Shown here piece by piece: positions 45,655 through 54,544 of a stretch of 64,000 nucleotides of DNA (position 1 is its first letter; each line of letters starts with the position of its first letter). The position numbers and the translations under genes were made by a program. The notes below the pieces were generated by a model. It was not told the DNA's origin. It searched no databases and worked only from the letters and a program-made list of their open reading frames with translations. The DNA comes from Desulfocurvus vexinensis DSM 17965 (GTDB lineage Bacteria > Desulfobacterota > Desulfovibrionia > Desulfovibrionales > Desulfovibrionaceae): positions 69,614-133,613 of the forward strand of contig NZ_KI912583.1 of assembly GCF_000519125.1 (NCBI RefSeq), written 5' to 3'.

Positions 45655-45696
45655 CCCTGCATACCGCCCGGGGGAGGGTCTGTCCAGCCTGCGGGT

Positions 45697-46143
45697 TCAG
45701 TTCACCGCGCCCGGGCCGGGGTCGGCCTGGTTCACGGCGCGGTCGAGGTCGTCGGCCAGCAGGGCGCGCACCTGTTCGGTGTACGCGGCCAGGGCGCGCT
45801 GGTCGATGGCCGCCAGCACCTCGTCCTGGCTGGCCACGGCGCCAAAGGGCTTGGCAAAGGCGCACAGCAGGTGCAGCCCGGTCATGCGGCCCTGGACCAT
45901 GACCGCCGCCAGCACGTTGGCCCGGCGCAGGCGGCCCTTGAGGGCCGAGGGCGTGCCCGGGATGCGCAGCAGCTGGCTCTTGCTGAAGAACAGGTAGCGC
46001 AGGGCGAACTGGCGCGTGCTCAGGGGCTCGTTGTGGAAGCCCTGGTCCAGGTTCAGGCCCTGCTCGCCCGCGGTGCGCAGCATGGTGAAAATGTCCGCCG
46101 CGATGCTGTGGGCGTAGTCCTGCGGGTCTTCTGTCGTGCTCAT
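45697..46143 (-). CDS. Hypothetical protein
   Basis: 148 aa, soluble; family not recognised. The start at 46143 (MSTTEDPQDYAHSIAADIFT) has GGAG six bases upstream, better than an ATG seven codons earlier. The centre ALRYLFFSKSQLLRIPGTPS and ANVLAAVMVQGRMTGLH suggests a compact alpha/beta domain; the C-terminus is helical and acidic. It lies between the rlmI-type gene and metP, all on the minus strand, but with terminators on both sides. Confidence 0.6.
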   Translation of the reverse strand: MSTTEDPQDYAHSIAADIFTMLRTAGEQGLNLDQGFHNEPLSTRQFALRYLFFSKSQLLRIPGTPSALKGRLRRANVLAAVMVQGRMTGLHLLCAFAKPFGAVASQDEVLAAIDQRALAAYTEQVRALLADDLDRAVNQADPGPGAVN

Positions 46144-46224
46144 GCCGTCTCCAAATGCTTCCAAGGGAAAAGATCTTTCGAGGGCAAGGGGTGGGCGCGG
46201 GGGCCTCTTGCTTCCTCAAGAAAA

Positions 46225-46242
46225 CGGGGGTTTCCGCCCCCG
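46225..46242 (-). terminator. Intrinsic terminator after the rlmI-type gene
   Basis: On the minus strand CGGGGG-CGGAAA-CCCCCG is followed by TTTT. It lies 15 bp downstream of the methyltransferase stop. Confidence 0.7.
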
Positions 46243-46256
46243 CCGGATGCGTCCCG

Positions 46257-47444
46257 CTAGACCACCTGCACCAGGAACCCCTTGAGGTACTGCCCCTCGG
46301 GGAAGTTCAGGGCCACGGGGTGGTCGGGGGCCTGGGCGAAGCGGCGCACGATGCGCGCGTCGCGGCCCGAGTCCAGGGCCGCCCCGGCCACGACCTTCTG
46401 GAAAAGATCCTCGTCCATGAGCCCGGAGCAGGAGAAGGTGAACAGCAGCCCGCCGGGTTCGAGCAGGCGCAGGGCCAGCAGGTTGATGTCCTTGTAGCCC
46501 CGGCAGCCGCGCTGGATATTGGCCCGCGAGTCCACGAAGCGCGGCGGGTCCAGGACGATGGCGCCGAAGGTGCGGCCCTGGTCGCGCAGGCGGCGCAGGG
46601 CGGCGAACACGTCCTCGGTGAGGAACTCGGCGCCCTCGCGGGGCAGGGCGTTGAGGTCCATGTTGGCCCGGGCGATGTCCAGGGCCGGGGCGGAGGTGTC
46701 GATGTTGGTGCAGCGCGCGGCGCCGCCCAGAAGCGCCATGACCCCGAAGCCGCCGGTGTAGCTGAAGCAGTTGAGCACGTCGCGCCCGGCGCACAGCTCC
46801 ATGACGGCGCGGCGGCTGTCGCGCTGGTCCAGGTAGTAGCCGGTCTTGTGGCCGGTGCGGATGTCCACCAGCAGGCGCGCCGGGCCTTCCTCGATGACTA
46901 CCCGGTCCGGCGGCTCCTCGCCCGTCAGGTGTCCGGCCAGGGGCACGAGGCCTTCCTTGGCGCGCACATCGGAGTCCGAGCGTTCCCACACGCCCCGGGC
47001 GCCGGTGGCCGCCATCAGGGCCAGGGCGATGTCGCGCTTGTGGCGCTCGGCGGGCATGGTCAGGAATTCGCAGGAGATCCAATCGTCGTAGCGGTCGGCC
47101 ACCACCCCGGGCAACCCGTCGGATTCGGCGTGGATCAGGCGGCAGGCGCGCGGGGGCACCGCCGGAGCCAGGGCCGCGCGGGCGCCCACGGCGGCGCGCA
47201 CCCGGGCCAGGAAGAACTCCGGACCCACGGCGTCCTCGCGCGCGAAGCTCCAGGCCCGGGCCACGATCTGCGAGTTGGGGGAATAGCCCGCGTGGGCCAG
47301 CCAGCGGCCATCGGCCCCCAGCACGTCCACGGTGTCGCCGGGGCGGGGCTTGCCCTCCACGGCGTCCACGGCGCCGGAGAAGATCCAGGGGTGGCGGCGC
47401 AGCAGGGATTTCTCCCGGCCCTTCTTGAGTCGGATGGCTTGCAT
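46257..47444 (-). CDS. rlmI: RlmI-type 23S rRNA m5C methyltransferase
   Basis: 395 aa, the E. coli RlmI length. An N-terminal PUA-like domain (LKKGREKSLLRRHPWIFSGAV) precedes a Rossmann methyltransferase: VLNCFSYTGGFGVMALLGGA for SAM, IVLDPPRFVDS as motif IV, and FTFSCSGLMDED with the catalytic Cys. It would methylate C1962 of 23S rRNA in E. coli numbering. It lies downstream of the HMA-protein gene but behind a terminator. Confidence 0.9.
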   Translation of the reverse strand: MQAIRLKKGREKSLLRRHPWIFSGAVDAVEGKPRPGDTVDVLGADGRWLAHAGYSPNSQIVARAWSFAREDAVGPEFFLARVRAAVGARAALAPAVPPRACRLIHAESDGLPGVVADRYDDWISCEFLTMPAERHKRDIALALMAATGARGVWERSDSDVRAKEGLVPLAGHLTGEEPPDRVVIEEGPARLLVDIRTGHKTGYYLDQRDSRRAVMELCAGRDVLNCFSYTGGFGVMALLGGAARCTNIDTSAPALDIARANMDLNALPREGAEFLTEDVFAALRRLRDQGRTFGAIVLDPPRFVDSRANIQRGCRGYKDINLLALRLLEPGGLLFTFSCSGLMDEDLFQKVVAGAALDSGRDARIVRRFAQAPDHPVALNFPEGQYLKGFLVQVV

Positions 47445-47480
47445 GGGCAGGTGGTATCATCAAATCCCGCGCCGGGAAAC

Positions 47481-47513
47481 CGCCCCGGGCCCGGAAAAAT
47501 CCGGCCCGGGGCG
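47481..47513 (-). terminator. Terminator of the HMA-domain gene
   Basis: CGCCCCGGGCCCGGA and TCCGGCCCGGGGCG pair with one bulged base around AAAA (47481-47513), just downstream of the stop at 47527 and upstream of rlmI. Confidence 0.6.
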
Positions 47514-47526
47514 CGCGGTGGCGGGG

Positions 47527-47733
47527 CTAGCCCGCGCTGTCCACCTGGTAGCCCAGGTCCTCGATCTGGCGGCGCACCAGCTCGCAGCTGGCGGCGCCCT
47601 CGGCGGTGTAGGTGATTTCGCCGGTGGCCAGGTTCACGGTCACGTCGCGCACGCCCTCGGTGGTTTCCAGGCGCCGGGTGACGCTCTTGGCGCAGCCTTC
47701 GCAGCGCATGCCTTGCACGCGGATGGTCGTCAT
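47527..47733 (-). CDS. Copper-chaperone-type HMA protein
   Basis: 68 aa, a single heavy-metal-associated domain: TTIRVQGMRCEGCAKSVTRRL with the CxxC metal site, then GVRDVTVNLATGEITY and a C-terminal QIEDLGYQVDSAG. It resembles CopZ, carrying Cu(I) to an ATPase. No copper ATPase is nearby. AGGAGG precedes the ATG at 47733. Confidence 0.9.
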   Translation of the reverse strand: MTTIRVQGMRCEGCAKSVTRRLETTEGVRDVTVNLATGEITYTAEGAASCELVRRQIEDLGYQVDSAG

Positions 47734-47820
47734 GGGGGCCTCCTGTCTGCTGGTGTCGCCCCAAGCATAACATACCGCCCGAGTATGGAAAAGGCCCGGG
47801 CGGGCGGCCCCGAAATAGCC

Positions 47821-47850
47821 TTGACTGGCGCGGGAAAACCGCTCTACAGC
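47821..47850 (+). promoter_or_regulatory. Promoter upstream of the c-di-GMP riboswitch
   Basis: TTGACT (47821-47826) is followed by an 18-bp spacer and TACAGC (47845-47850). The -10 is weak, but the pair directly precedes the riboswitch and the spacing allows a start near 47857. Confidence 0.4.
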
Positions 47851-47851
47851 A

Positions 47852-47931
47852 AAGGCAGGCGATAAAGCCAAACCTGCCGCGAGGCAGGGACGGAAAGCCA
47901 CGGGTCTGGCCGCAGACAGCCGGGTTGCCGC
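47852..47931 (+). promoter_or_regulatory. Cyclic di-GMP-I (GEMM) riboswitch
   Basis: The conserved core is present in order: AGCCAAACC, a stem CTGCC-GCGA-GGCAG with a GNRA loop, GGGACGGAAAGCC, ACGGGTCT...AGAC forming the second stem, and AGCCGGGTTGCC closing with GGCA (47854) to TGCC (47926). This matches the Vibrio Vc2 class. It lies 72 bp before a CheX-like gene. A possible expression-platform hairpin GGCGGGG/CCCCGCC is at 47943-47958. It should sense c-di-GMP and switch the downstream gene. Confidence 0.85.
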
Positions 47932-48003
47932 AGACCACGCCGGGCGGGGTTCCCCGCCGGTGCTGCGCCCGCACAGCCGCCTGGCCCGCGAGGGGGCGCC
48001 GCC

Positions 48004-48528
48004 ATGAGCCACATCGACGTGACCGTCGTCAATCCGTTCCTCAATGCCGTCATCGAGGTGCTGGGCACCATGGCCCAGGTGCGCGCCACGCCCGGCAAAC
48101 CCACCCTCAAGACCTGCGCCACCGCCTGCGGCGACATCTCCGGCATCATCGGCCTGACCGGCGAATGCACGGGCACCATCTCCGTGACCTTCAGCGCGCG
48201 CTGCGCCCTGGCGGTGGTGGGCAACATGCTCGCCGAGCGCCTGACGGACATCGACGACACGGTGGTGGACGCCGTGGGCGAGCTGACGAACATGATCTCC
48301 GGCAAGGCCCGCCAGGGGCTGGAGGCCACGGGGCGCACCTTCCGCGCGGCCACGCCCTCGGTGATCACGGGCCGGGGCCACAACATCCGCCACTGCTGCG
48401 ACGGCCCGGTGCTGGCCCTGAGCTTCTCGACCCTCTACGGGCCGATCATGGTCGAGGTCTGCTTCGCGGGCAAGGGCGAGTGCTGCCGCCTGACCACCGG
48501 CGACGAGGAGCCCGCCCCGGCGCCCTAG
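48004..48528 (+). CDS. cheX: CheX-like chemotaxis phosphatase
   Basis: 174 aa. The CheC/CheX/FliY phosphatase signature ExxN is in VGELTNMISGKARQ near residues 92-97. The N-terminus reads VNPFLNAVIEVLGTM and the core GIIGLTGECTGTISVTF, as in CheX. It would dephosphorylate CheY-P or another receiver. Its last base shares the CTAG of the convergent gene stop. A c-di-GMP riboswitch in its leader indicates that second-messenger level controls this phosphatase. Confidence 0.85.
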   Translation: MSHIDVTVVNPFLNAVIEVLGTMAQVRATPGKPTLKTCATACGDISGIIGLTGECTGTISVTFSARCALAVVGNMLAERLTDIDDTVVDAVGELTNMISGKARQGLEATGRTFRAATPSVITGRGHNIRHCCDGPVLALSFSTLYGPIMVEVCFAGKGECCRLTTGDEEPAPAP

Positions 48529-49409
48529 AGCCGCAGCCAGGCGGGCACGTGGGCCGAGGCGTTCAGGGCGGCGTCCAGGGCGCGGGCCCCGGGCAGCAGG
48601 GTTTCCAGCAGCGCCCAGTATTCGCGGGAGTGGTCCAGGTGCCGGATGTGGCACAGCTCGTGGAGCAGCACGTAGTCGGCCAGCTCCGGCGGCAGGAAGA
48701 GCAGGGTGCAGTTGAGGCTGATGGTGCCCGAGGCCGAGCAGCTGCCCCAGCGCGTTTTCTGGGCGCGCAGGTGCAGCCGCGCGCAGGGCAGGCCATGGGC
48801 GGCGGCCAGCGCGCGCAGCCGGGGGCCGAAGGCCTCGCGGGCCCGGGCCTTGAGCCAGGCGCGCACCAGGGCCCGGCAGGCGTCCTGGTCGGCGGTGTCG
48901 CCCGCCAGCAGCAGCGCGTCGGGCCCGAGCTGGCGCAGAGCCGGGGGCTTGCGCGCGTCGTGGGCCGTGCGCAGGGCCACTTCGCGGCCTTGGGCACGCA
49001 GGGCCAGGGCTGCGGGCCGGGCCGGGGCGGCCTGCGGGCTCCAGCCCAGCCCCGCGATGCGCTCCAGGTGCCGCGCGGCCCACTGGGCCCGGTCCTGGAC
49101 AATGGCCGGGACGCGCGCATGGTCGAACCCGCGCGGCACCACCACCTCGAACCCCACGCGCGGCGAGATGCGCAGCGTCACCCGCCGGGCGCGGGGGCTC
49201 TCGCGTACGGTGTAGGGCGGCAGGGCCGGGGCCGCGCCAGGGGCAAGGTCTGGAGGCGCGTCCGCGCCGGGGGCCGAAGCCTCGCACGGCCTCGGGGCCG
49301 GGTGCGGACCTGAATCCAAGCCCGAAGCCTCGCCCAGGCCCGGGGTCGCAGCGTGGGCCGAAGCCTCGCCCTGGCCCTGGCCCGGGCCCGGGTGCGGGCC
49401 CGGCGTCAC
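48525..49409 (-). CDS. YgjP/WLM-type zinc metalloprotease-like protein
   Basis: 294 aa. The N-terminal 60 residues are low-complexity, with Pro/Gly and three EAS-containing repeats. The DUF45/YgjP domain follows: YTVRESPRARRVTLRIS, KTRWGSCSASGTISLN, and the zinc motif LLHELCHIRHLDHSREYW with HExxH and a third His. The substrate is unknown. The start is taken as GTG at 49409, but a shorter protein lacking the repeats is equally possible. It overlaps the CheX-like gene by four bases, tail to tail. Confidence 0.75.
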   Translation of the reverse strand: MTPGPHPGPGQGQGEASAHAATPGLGEASGLDSGPHPAPRPCEASAPGADAPPDLAPGAAPALPPYTVRESPRARRVTLRISPRVGFEVVVPRGFDHARVPAIVQDRAQWAARHLERIAGLGWSPQAAPARPAALALRAQGREVALRTAHDARKPPALRQLGPDALLLAGDTADQDACRALVRAWLKARAREAFGPRLRALAAAHGLPCARLHLRAQKTRWGSCSASGTISLNCTLLFLPPELADYVLLHELCHIRHLDHSREYWALLETLLPGARALDAALNASAHVPAWLRL

Positions 49410-49431
49410 GCGCGGCCCCCACCCCCGGGGG

Positions 49432-49929
49432 CTACTGGCCGCAGCATTTCTTGAACTTCTTGCCGCTGCCGCAGGGGCAGGGATCGTTGCGGCCCACCTT
49501 GGGCGACTCGCGGCGCACGGTGGGGTTGCCGCGCACCTGGCCGTCCTCGTAGACCCAGGCCCCGTCTTCGCGGCGGAATTCGGCCCGCTCGCGGTGCTGC
49601 TGGGGCACGCCGTCCAGGGCGAAGGAGGCCGTGAAATCCACCGTGCCGCGCTGGTCGGCCTCGCCGCCCGCCTCGGTGGCGTGGATTTCCAGGCCCAGCC
49701 ACTGCGAATTGCGCGACCAGGCTGTGGCGGCCTCGTGGTCGAAGTCCCCGCGCTGGGCGGCGCACAGGGTGTTGCGAACGTGCTCGATGGCGCCGGTGGC
49801 GTAGGCGCTGTAGCGCGAGCGCATCAGGGCCAGGGCGGTGGGCGCCGGGGTGGCGCCGGAGATGATCGGCCCGCAGCAGGCGTCAAAGGCCAGGCCGGAC
49901 CCGCAGGGACAAATGCTCGTTTCGGTCAC
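49432..49929 (-). CDS. YchJ-like SEC-C zinc-finger protein
   Basis: 165 aa. It has SEC-C motifs at both ends: [16 protein letters not shown] at the start and [20 protein letters not shown] at the end, with the YchJ middle domain [18 protein letters not shown] between. The start is GTG at 49929 with AGGAG seven bases upstream. The SEC-C finger binds zinc and often contacts SecB or ribosomes in other proteins; this protein's own role is unknown. Confidence 0.88.
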   Translation of the reverse strand: MTETSICPCGSGLAFDACCGPIISGATPAPTALALMRSRYSAYATGAIEHVRNTLCAAQRGDFDHEAATAWSRNSQWLGLEIHATEAGGEADQRGTVDFTASFALDGVPQQHRERAEFRREDGAWVYEDGQVRGNPTVRRESPKVGRNDPCPCGSGKKFKKCCGQ

Positions 49930-50084
49930 GAAGGCTCCTGTGGCGCGGGGCGCCGTTTGGCGGGCCGTCCGGAAACCGCCGTGCACCCTGCCCGTGGCGC
50001 CCCGGCGCGGCTGCGCGCGGGGGTGCCCGGGGGTCGCGCCCGACGGTTTTCAGGCGGCCTGCGAATGATTGGGCCGCTCGGCGC

Positions 50085-50474
50085 TCAGTGGTGGTGTCCG
50101 CACGAGCCGTCCTCGTGCCCGTGGTGGTCGCAGATGGGCGAGGCGGGCACGGCGCCGCCGGCCAGCCAGTGCTCGGCCACATGGCGCACCTGGCCCTCGT
50201 AGCCGCGCAGGGCCTGGATGCCCGCGCGCGCCAGGGTGTCCACCGCGCCCTGGCCCATGTTGCCCGCCAGCAGCACGCTCACGCCGTTGGCGGCCAGGGT
50301 CGGCGCCAGGTTGGACTTGCAGCCGCACTCGCTCGGCGGCACCATGTGCTCTTCCACCTCGATCTGGCGGGTCTGGTCGTTGACGGTCAGGATGGTGAAG
50401 AACTGGCAATGGCCGAAGTGGGCGTCCACGACGTGGGCCCCGTCCTGCTCCTTGCTGGGGATGGCGATCTTCAT
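50085..50474 (-). CDS. NifX/NafY-type dinitrogenase cofactor-family protein
   Basis: 129 aa. MKIAIPSKEQDGAHVVDAHFGHCQFFTIL and VPPSECGCKSNLAPTLAANGVSVLLAGNMGQGA are the Nitro_FeMo-Co family fold (PF02579). The C-terminus adds HHGHEDGSCGHHH, a likely metal-binding tail. Such proteins in sulfate reducers bind Fe-S or Mo clusters and are not always tied to nitrogenase. The start at 50474 has AGGAGAG upstream. Confidence 0.88.
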   Translation of the reverse strand: MKIAIPSKEQDGAHVVDAHFGHCQFFTILTVNDQTRQIEVEEHMVPPSECGCKSNLAPTLAANGVSVLLAGNMGQGAVDTLARAGIQALRGYEGQVRHVAEHWLAGGAVPASPICDHHGHEDGSCGHHH

Positions 50475-50587
50475 GGGCTCTCTCCTGTGCGCTTTACGCC
50501 GGGCGCCGCGTCTGGCACCCTTGGCCGGGTGGAGTATAAGCCTTCCTTCCCGCACAGCAACCGCCACGGGGCATTCTTTTTCTTCCG

Positions 50588-51013
50588 ATGCCTATCCTCT
50601 TGGATTCAATAACGATCCCCGACAGCGAACTGGAGTTCAGCGCCACGCGCAGCTCCGGGCCCGGGGGCCAGCACGTCAACAAGGTCAGCACCTGCGTGAC
50701 CGTGAGCTTCGACGTGGCCGGGGCGCCCTGCCTGCCCGAGGCGGCGCGGGCGCGCCTGCTGGAACGCCTGGCCCCGCGCCTGACCCGCGAGGGCGTCCTG
50801 CGCGTCAGCGTGCAGGACACACGCTCCCAGGCCGCCAACAAGGAGCTGGCCGTGGAGCGCCTGACGGCCCTGCTGCGCGCCGCCCTCGCCCGCCCCAAAC
50901 CCCGCCGCCCCACCCGCCCCACCAAAGCCTCACGCCAACGCCGCCTGACAGCCAAAAAACAACGCGCCACCGTCAAGCAGGGCCGGGGGCGCGTGGGGGG
51001 CGGGGAGGAGTGA
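50588..51013 (+). CDS. arfB: Ribosome-rescue peptidyl-tRNA hydrolase ArfB
   Basis: 141 aa. The release-factor-like GGQ is in RSSGPGGQHVNKVSTCV near residues 24-38, and the C-terminus is a long Arg/Lys-rich tail (KASRQRRLTAKKQRATVKQ) that enters the empty mRNA channel. It frees stalled ribosomes without a stop codon. It is convergent with the low-G+C gene that follows. Confidence 0.92.
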   Translation: MPILLDSITIPDSELEFSATRSSGPGGQHVNKVSTCVTVSFDVAGAPCLPEAARARLLERLAPRLTREGVLRVSVQDTRSQAANKELAVERLTALLRAALARPKPRRPTRPTKASRQRRLTAKKQRATVKQGRGRVGGGEE

Positions 51014-51021
51014 GGGGGGAC

Positions 51022-51606
51022 TCACCATTTAGGTGTATCGCCCATTGTAGTCAGGACAAATATGTTTTCCATCAGCGGCTGTTGGTTCAAGAAATCTTCA
51101 AGCGTTTTATTTGTATCAATCTTCATTTTTGTAACTTTGCACATATTTTTATTGTGCTCTACTGGGTTGAGATCTCTAAATATGGATGATGTGAAATGAC
51201 GCTCAAGAAAATAGAGGTGAGCGGTATATTTGTCCGCATCCTTTTTCTGCGCTATTCTGTAGAAATAGACGAGGAATTCGATTACGATATTTCTGTATCC
51301 TTGGAACGCTGCTGGCTTATGTTTCCCATATGAATCGCCTAGGTCTACATTCGGGTAGAAAAACCTCCCAATTTCAATTAATGCAGAGAGAGAGGCCAGG
51401 ATTTCTAATTTCTTAGTTTCGCTAAACTGGGGAATATCTACAATATGTCGCAATAAAACTGTTTTCTCGACCACTTCCGAATACCACCGGAGAACGTCAT
51501 TTCGATAATTAACTGTCAGCTCATATGTTTTTGTATTTGACCGAACAGTGTAGACCACAGAGAAAATTGCAATAATTAAAGATATCACTGAGATAAAATT
51601 TGTCAT
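51022..51606 (-). CDS. Low-G+C membrane-anchored hypothetical protein
   Basis: 194 aa. One N-terminal membrane helix (FISVISLIIAIFSVVYTVRS) is followed by a cytoplasmic helical domain rich in Lys, Tyr and Phe, e.g. YRNDVLRWYSEVVEKTVLLRHIV and EFLVYFYRIAQKKDADKYTA. No family is recognised. GAGGAGG lies about 10 bases before the ATG. Base composition (near 40% G+C by eye) differs sharply from both neighbours, a sign of recent transfer. Inverted TGAGGGGGGA sequences lie on each side, at the stops of arfB and sdaA. Confidence 0.7.
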   Translation of the reverse strand: MTNFISVISLIIAIFSVVYTVRSNTKTYELTVNYRNDVLRWYSEVVEKTVLLRHIVDIPQFSETKKLEILASLSALIEIGRFFYPNVDLGDSYGKHKPAAFQGYRNIVIEFLVYFYRIAQKKDADKYTAHLYFLERHFTSSIFRDLNPVEHNKNMCKVTKMKIDTNKTLEDFLNQQPLMENIFVLTTMGDTPKW

Positions 51607-51650
51607 CTTGACGCACCCTCCTCTTGTATAGGTGACGATATCCTCCCCCC

Positions 51651-53015
<1,365 letters not shown>

Positions 53016-53222
53016 TTGCGCCATGTAGCCGCATTGGCCGCCCCGAGGCAAGGGCGGATCGCCGGAGGGCCGCTCCCGGCTCCGGGGGCCGGGCGGCGGC
53101 GGGCGGGAAGACGGCCCGGCGGGCCGGGGCCGGGGTCCGGCTCCGCGCCAGGCGGGCGCGCGGTGAGCTTGCGCCCCGGGGCTGGCGGGGGTAGCCTGCG
53201 CGCCCGAACAAGGAGAACGCCC

Positions 53223-54203
53223 GTGCCCCTGGTCCCTTCCGCCTTCTGCCCCCCGCCGCTGCTGCGCGGCGGGCACGTCCAGACCCTGTACCCCTTCGTC
53301 CTGCGCCCGCGCGTGCCCGTGGAGTACCGCCGCGAGCGCCTGGAGCTGCCCGACGGCGACTTCCTGGACCTGGACTGGAGCCCGGCCCCGGAGCCGGACG
53401 GCGCGCAGTCCTCGCGGCTGGCCCTGGTCATCCACGGCCTGGAGGGCCACTCGCGGCGCAAATACGTCACGGGCATGGCCCTGGCCCTGAACCGCGCGGG
53501 CTGGGACGTGTGCGCCATGAACCACCGCGGCTGCTCGGGCGAGCCCAACCGCCTGGCGCGCACCTACCACAGCGGCGAGACCGCCGACCTGCACACGGCC
53601 CTGACCCGGGCCCTGGCCGCCGGGGGCTACAGCCGCGCGGCCCTGGTGGGCTTCAGCATGGGCGGCAACCAGGTGGCCAAGTACCTGGGCGAGGACCCCG
53701 GGCGCGTGCCGCCCCAGGTCTGCGCGGCGGTGGCCGTGTCCGCGCCGCTGGACCTGGCGGCCTCGGTGCGCGCCCTGGAGCGCGGCGCGGCGCGGCTCTA
53801 CCAGGGCTACCTCATGCGCAGCCTCAAGGCGAAAATGCGCGCCAAGGCCGCCCTGCTGCCCGGGGCGCTGTCCACCGCCGGGCTGGACGCCATGCGCACC
53901 TTCCGCCAGTTCGACGACGCCTACACCGCGCCGCTCAACGGTTTTGCCGACGCCGCCGACTACTACGCTCGCAACGGCGCCGTGCGCGTGCTGGAGGGCG
54001 TGGGCCTGCCGCTGCTGGTGCTCTCCGCCGCCGATGACCCCTTCCTGGCCCCGGAGTGCTACCCGCGCGCCCAGGCCCGGGCCAGCGCCACCCTGCACCT
54101 GGAAACCCCCGCCACCGGCGGCCATGTGGGCTTCGTGCCCGGCGATGGCGGGCCCTACTGGTCCGAGGCGCGGGCCGTGGAATTCCTGGCGCGCCACGCC
54201 TGA
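53223..54203 (+). CDS. YheT-family alpha/beta hydrolase
   Basis: 326 aa. The YheT start FCPPPLLRGGHVQTLYPFVLRP, nucleophile elbow LVGFSMGGNQVAKYLGE, acid SAADDPFLAPE and GGHVGFV supply a complete Ser-Asp-His triad. E. coli YheT is an uncharacterised esterase-like hydrolase. The GTG start at 53223 has AAGGAGA eight bases upstream. It is divergent from sdaA. Confidence 0.88.
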   Translation: MPLVPSAFCPPPLLRGGHVQTLYPFVLRPRVPVEYRRERLELPDGDFLDLDWSPAPEPDGAQSSRLALVIHGLEGHSRRKYVTGMALALNRAGWDVCAMNHRGCSGEPNRLARTYHSGETADLHTALTRALAAGGYSRAALVGFSMGGNQVAKYLGEDPGRVPPQVCAAVAVSAPLDLAASVRALERGAARLYQGYLMRSLKAKMRAKAALLPGALSTAGLDAMRTFRQFDDAYTAPLNGFADAADYYARNGAVRVLEGVGLPLLVLSAADDPFLAPECYPRAQARASATLHLETPATGGHVGFVPGDGGPYWSEARAVEFLARHA

Positions 54204-54279
54204 GGGCCGCCCGGCTGCCCTCGCCTCCCCCCTCCCGCAGGCCAGCCCCGGGCGCCCGCATGGCGGCGCAAAAAAAGTG

Positions 54280-54313
54280 CAGGCCCGCGCGCATATTCCT
54301 GCGCGCGGGCCTG
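54280..54313 (-). terminator. Hairpin with T-run on the minus strand
   Basis: Perfect 14-bp arms CAGGCCCGCGCGCA (54280-54293) and complement (54300-54313) around TATTCC. On the minus strand it is followed by CACTTTTTTT, so it terminates leftward transcription. Confidence 0.7.
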
Positions 54314-54487
54314 AAACGGATGCGCAGCCCAGCGCCCCGGGAGCGGCCGCGCCGAACCACGCCGGACAGGCCCCCTCCGGCGGCCCCCTGCACAGGGCCG
54401 GAGCCCGCCCGGACCCGCGCGCCGCAGCGGATACCCGCCCCTGCCCTGCCCGGCCCCACCCCCGCCCTGCCCGGCCCGCCAAAGAAC

Positions 54488-54517
54488 GGGGCTGCCCCCG
54501 CAAGCGAGGGCAGCCCC
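54488..54517 (-). terminator. Hairpin after the M16 peptidase gene
   Basis: GGGGCTGCCC (54488-54497) and GGGCAGCCCC (54508-54517). On the minus strand it is followed by GTTCTTT. The first terminator for the peptidase transcript. Confidence 0.6.
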
Positions 54518-54544
54518 GGTGCAAGGCTCGTTGCGCGCCGCAGC

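Larger units (their letters stand above)
54204..54544. other. 341-bp gap with two terminator hairpins
   Basis: No gene is seen. It lies between the convergent YheT-type and M16 peptidase genes. Two strong hairpins, listed separately, occupy much of it; the rest is G+C-rich without signals. Confidence 0.6.
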
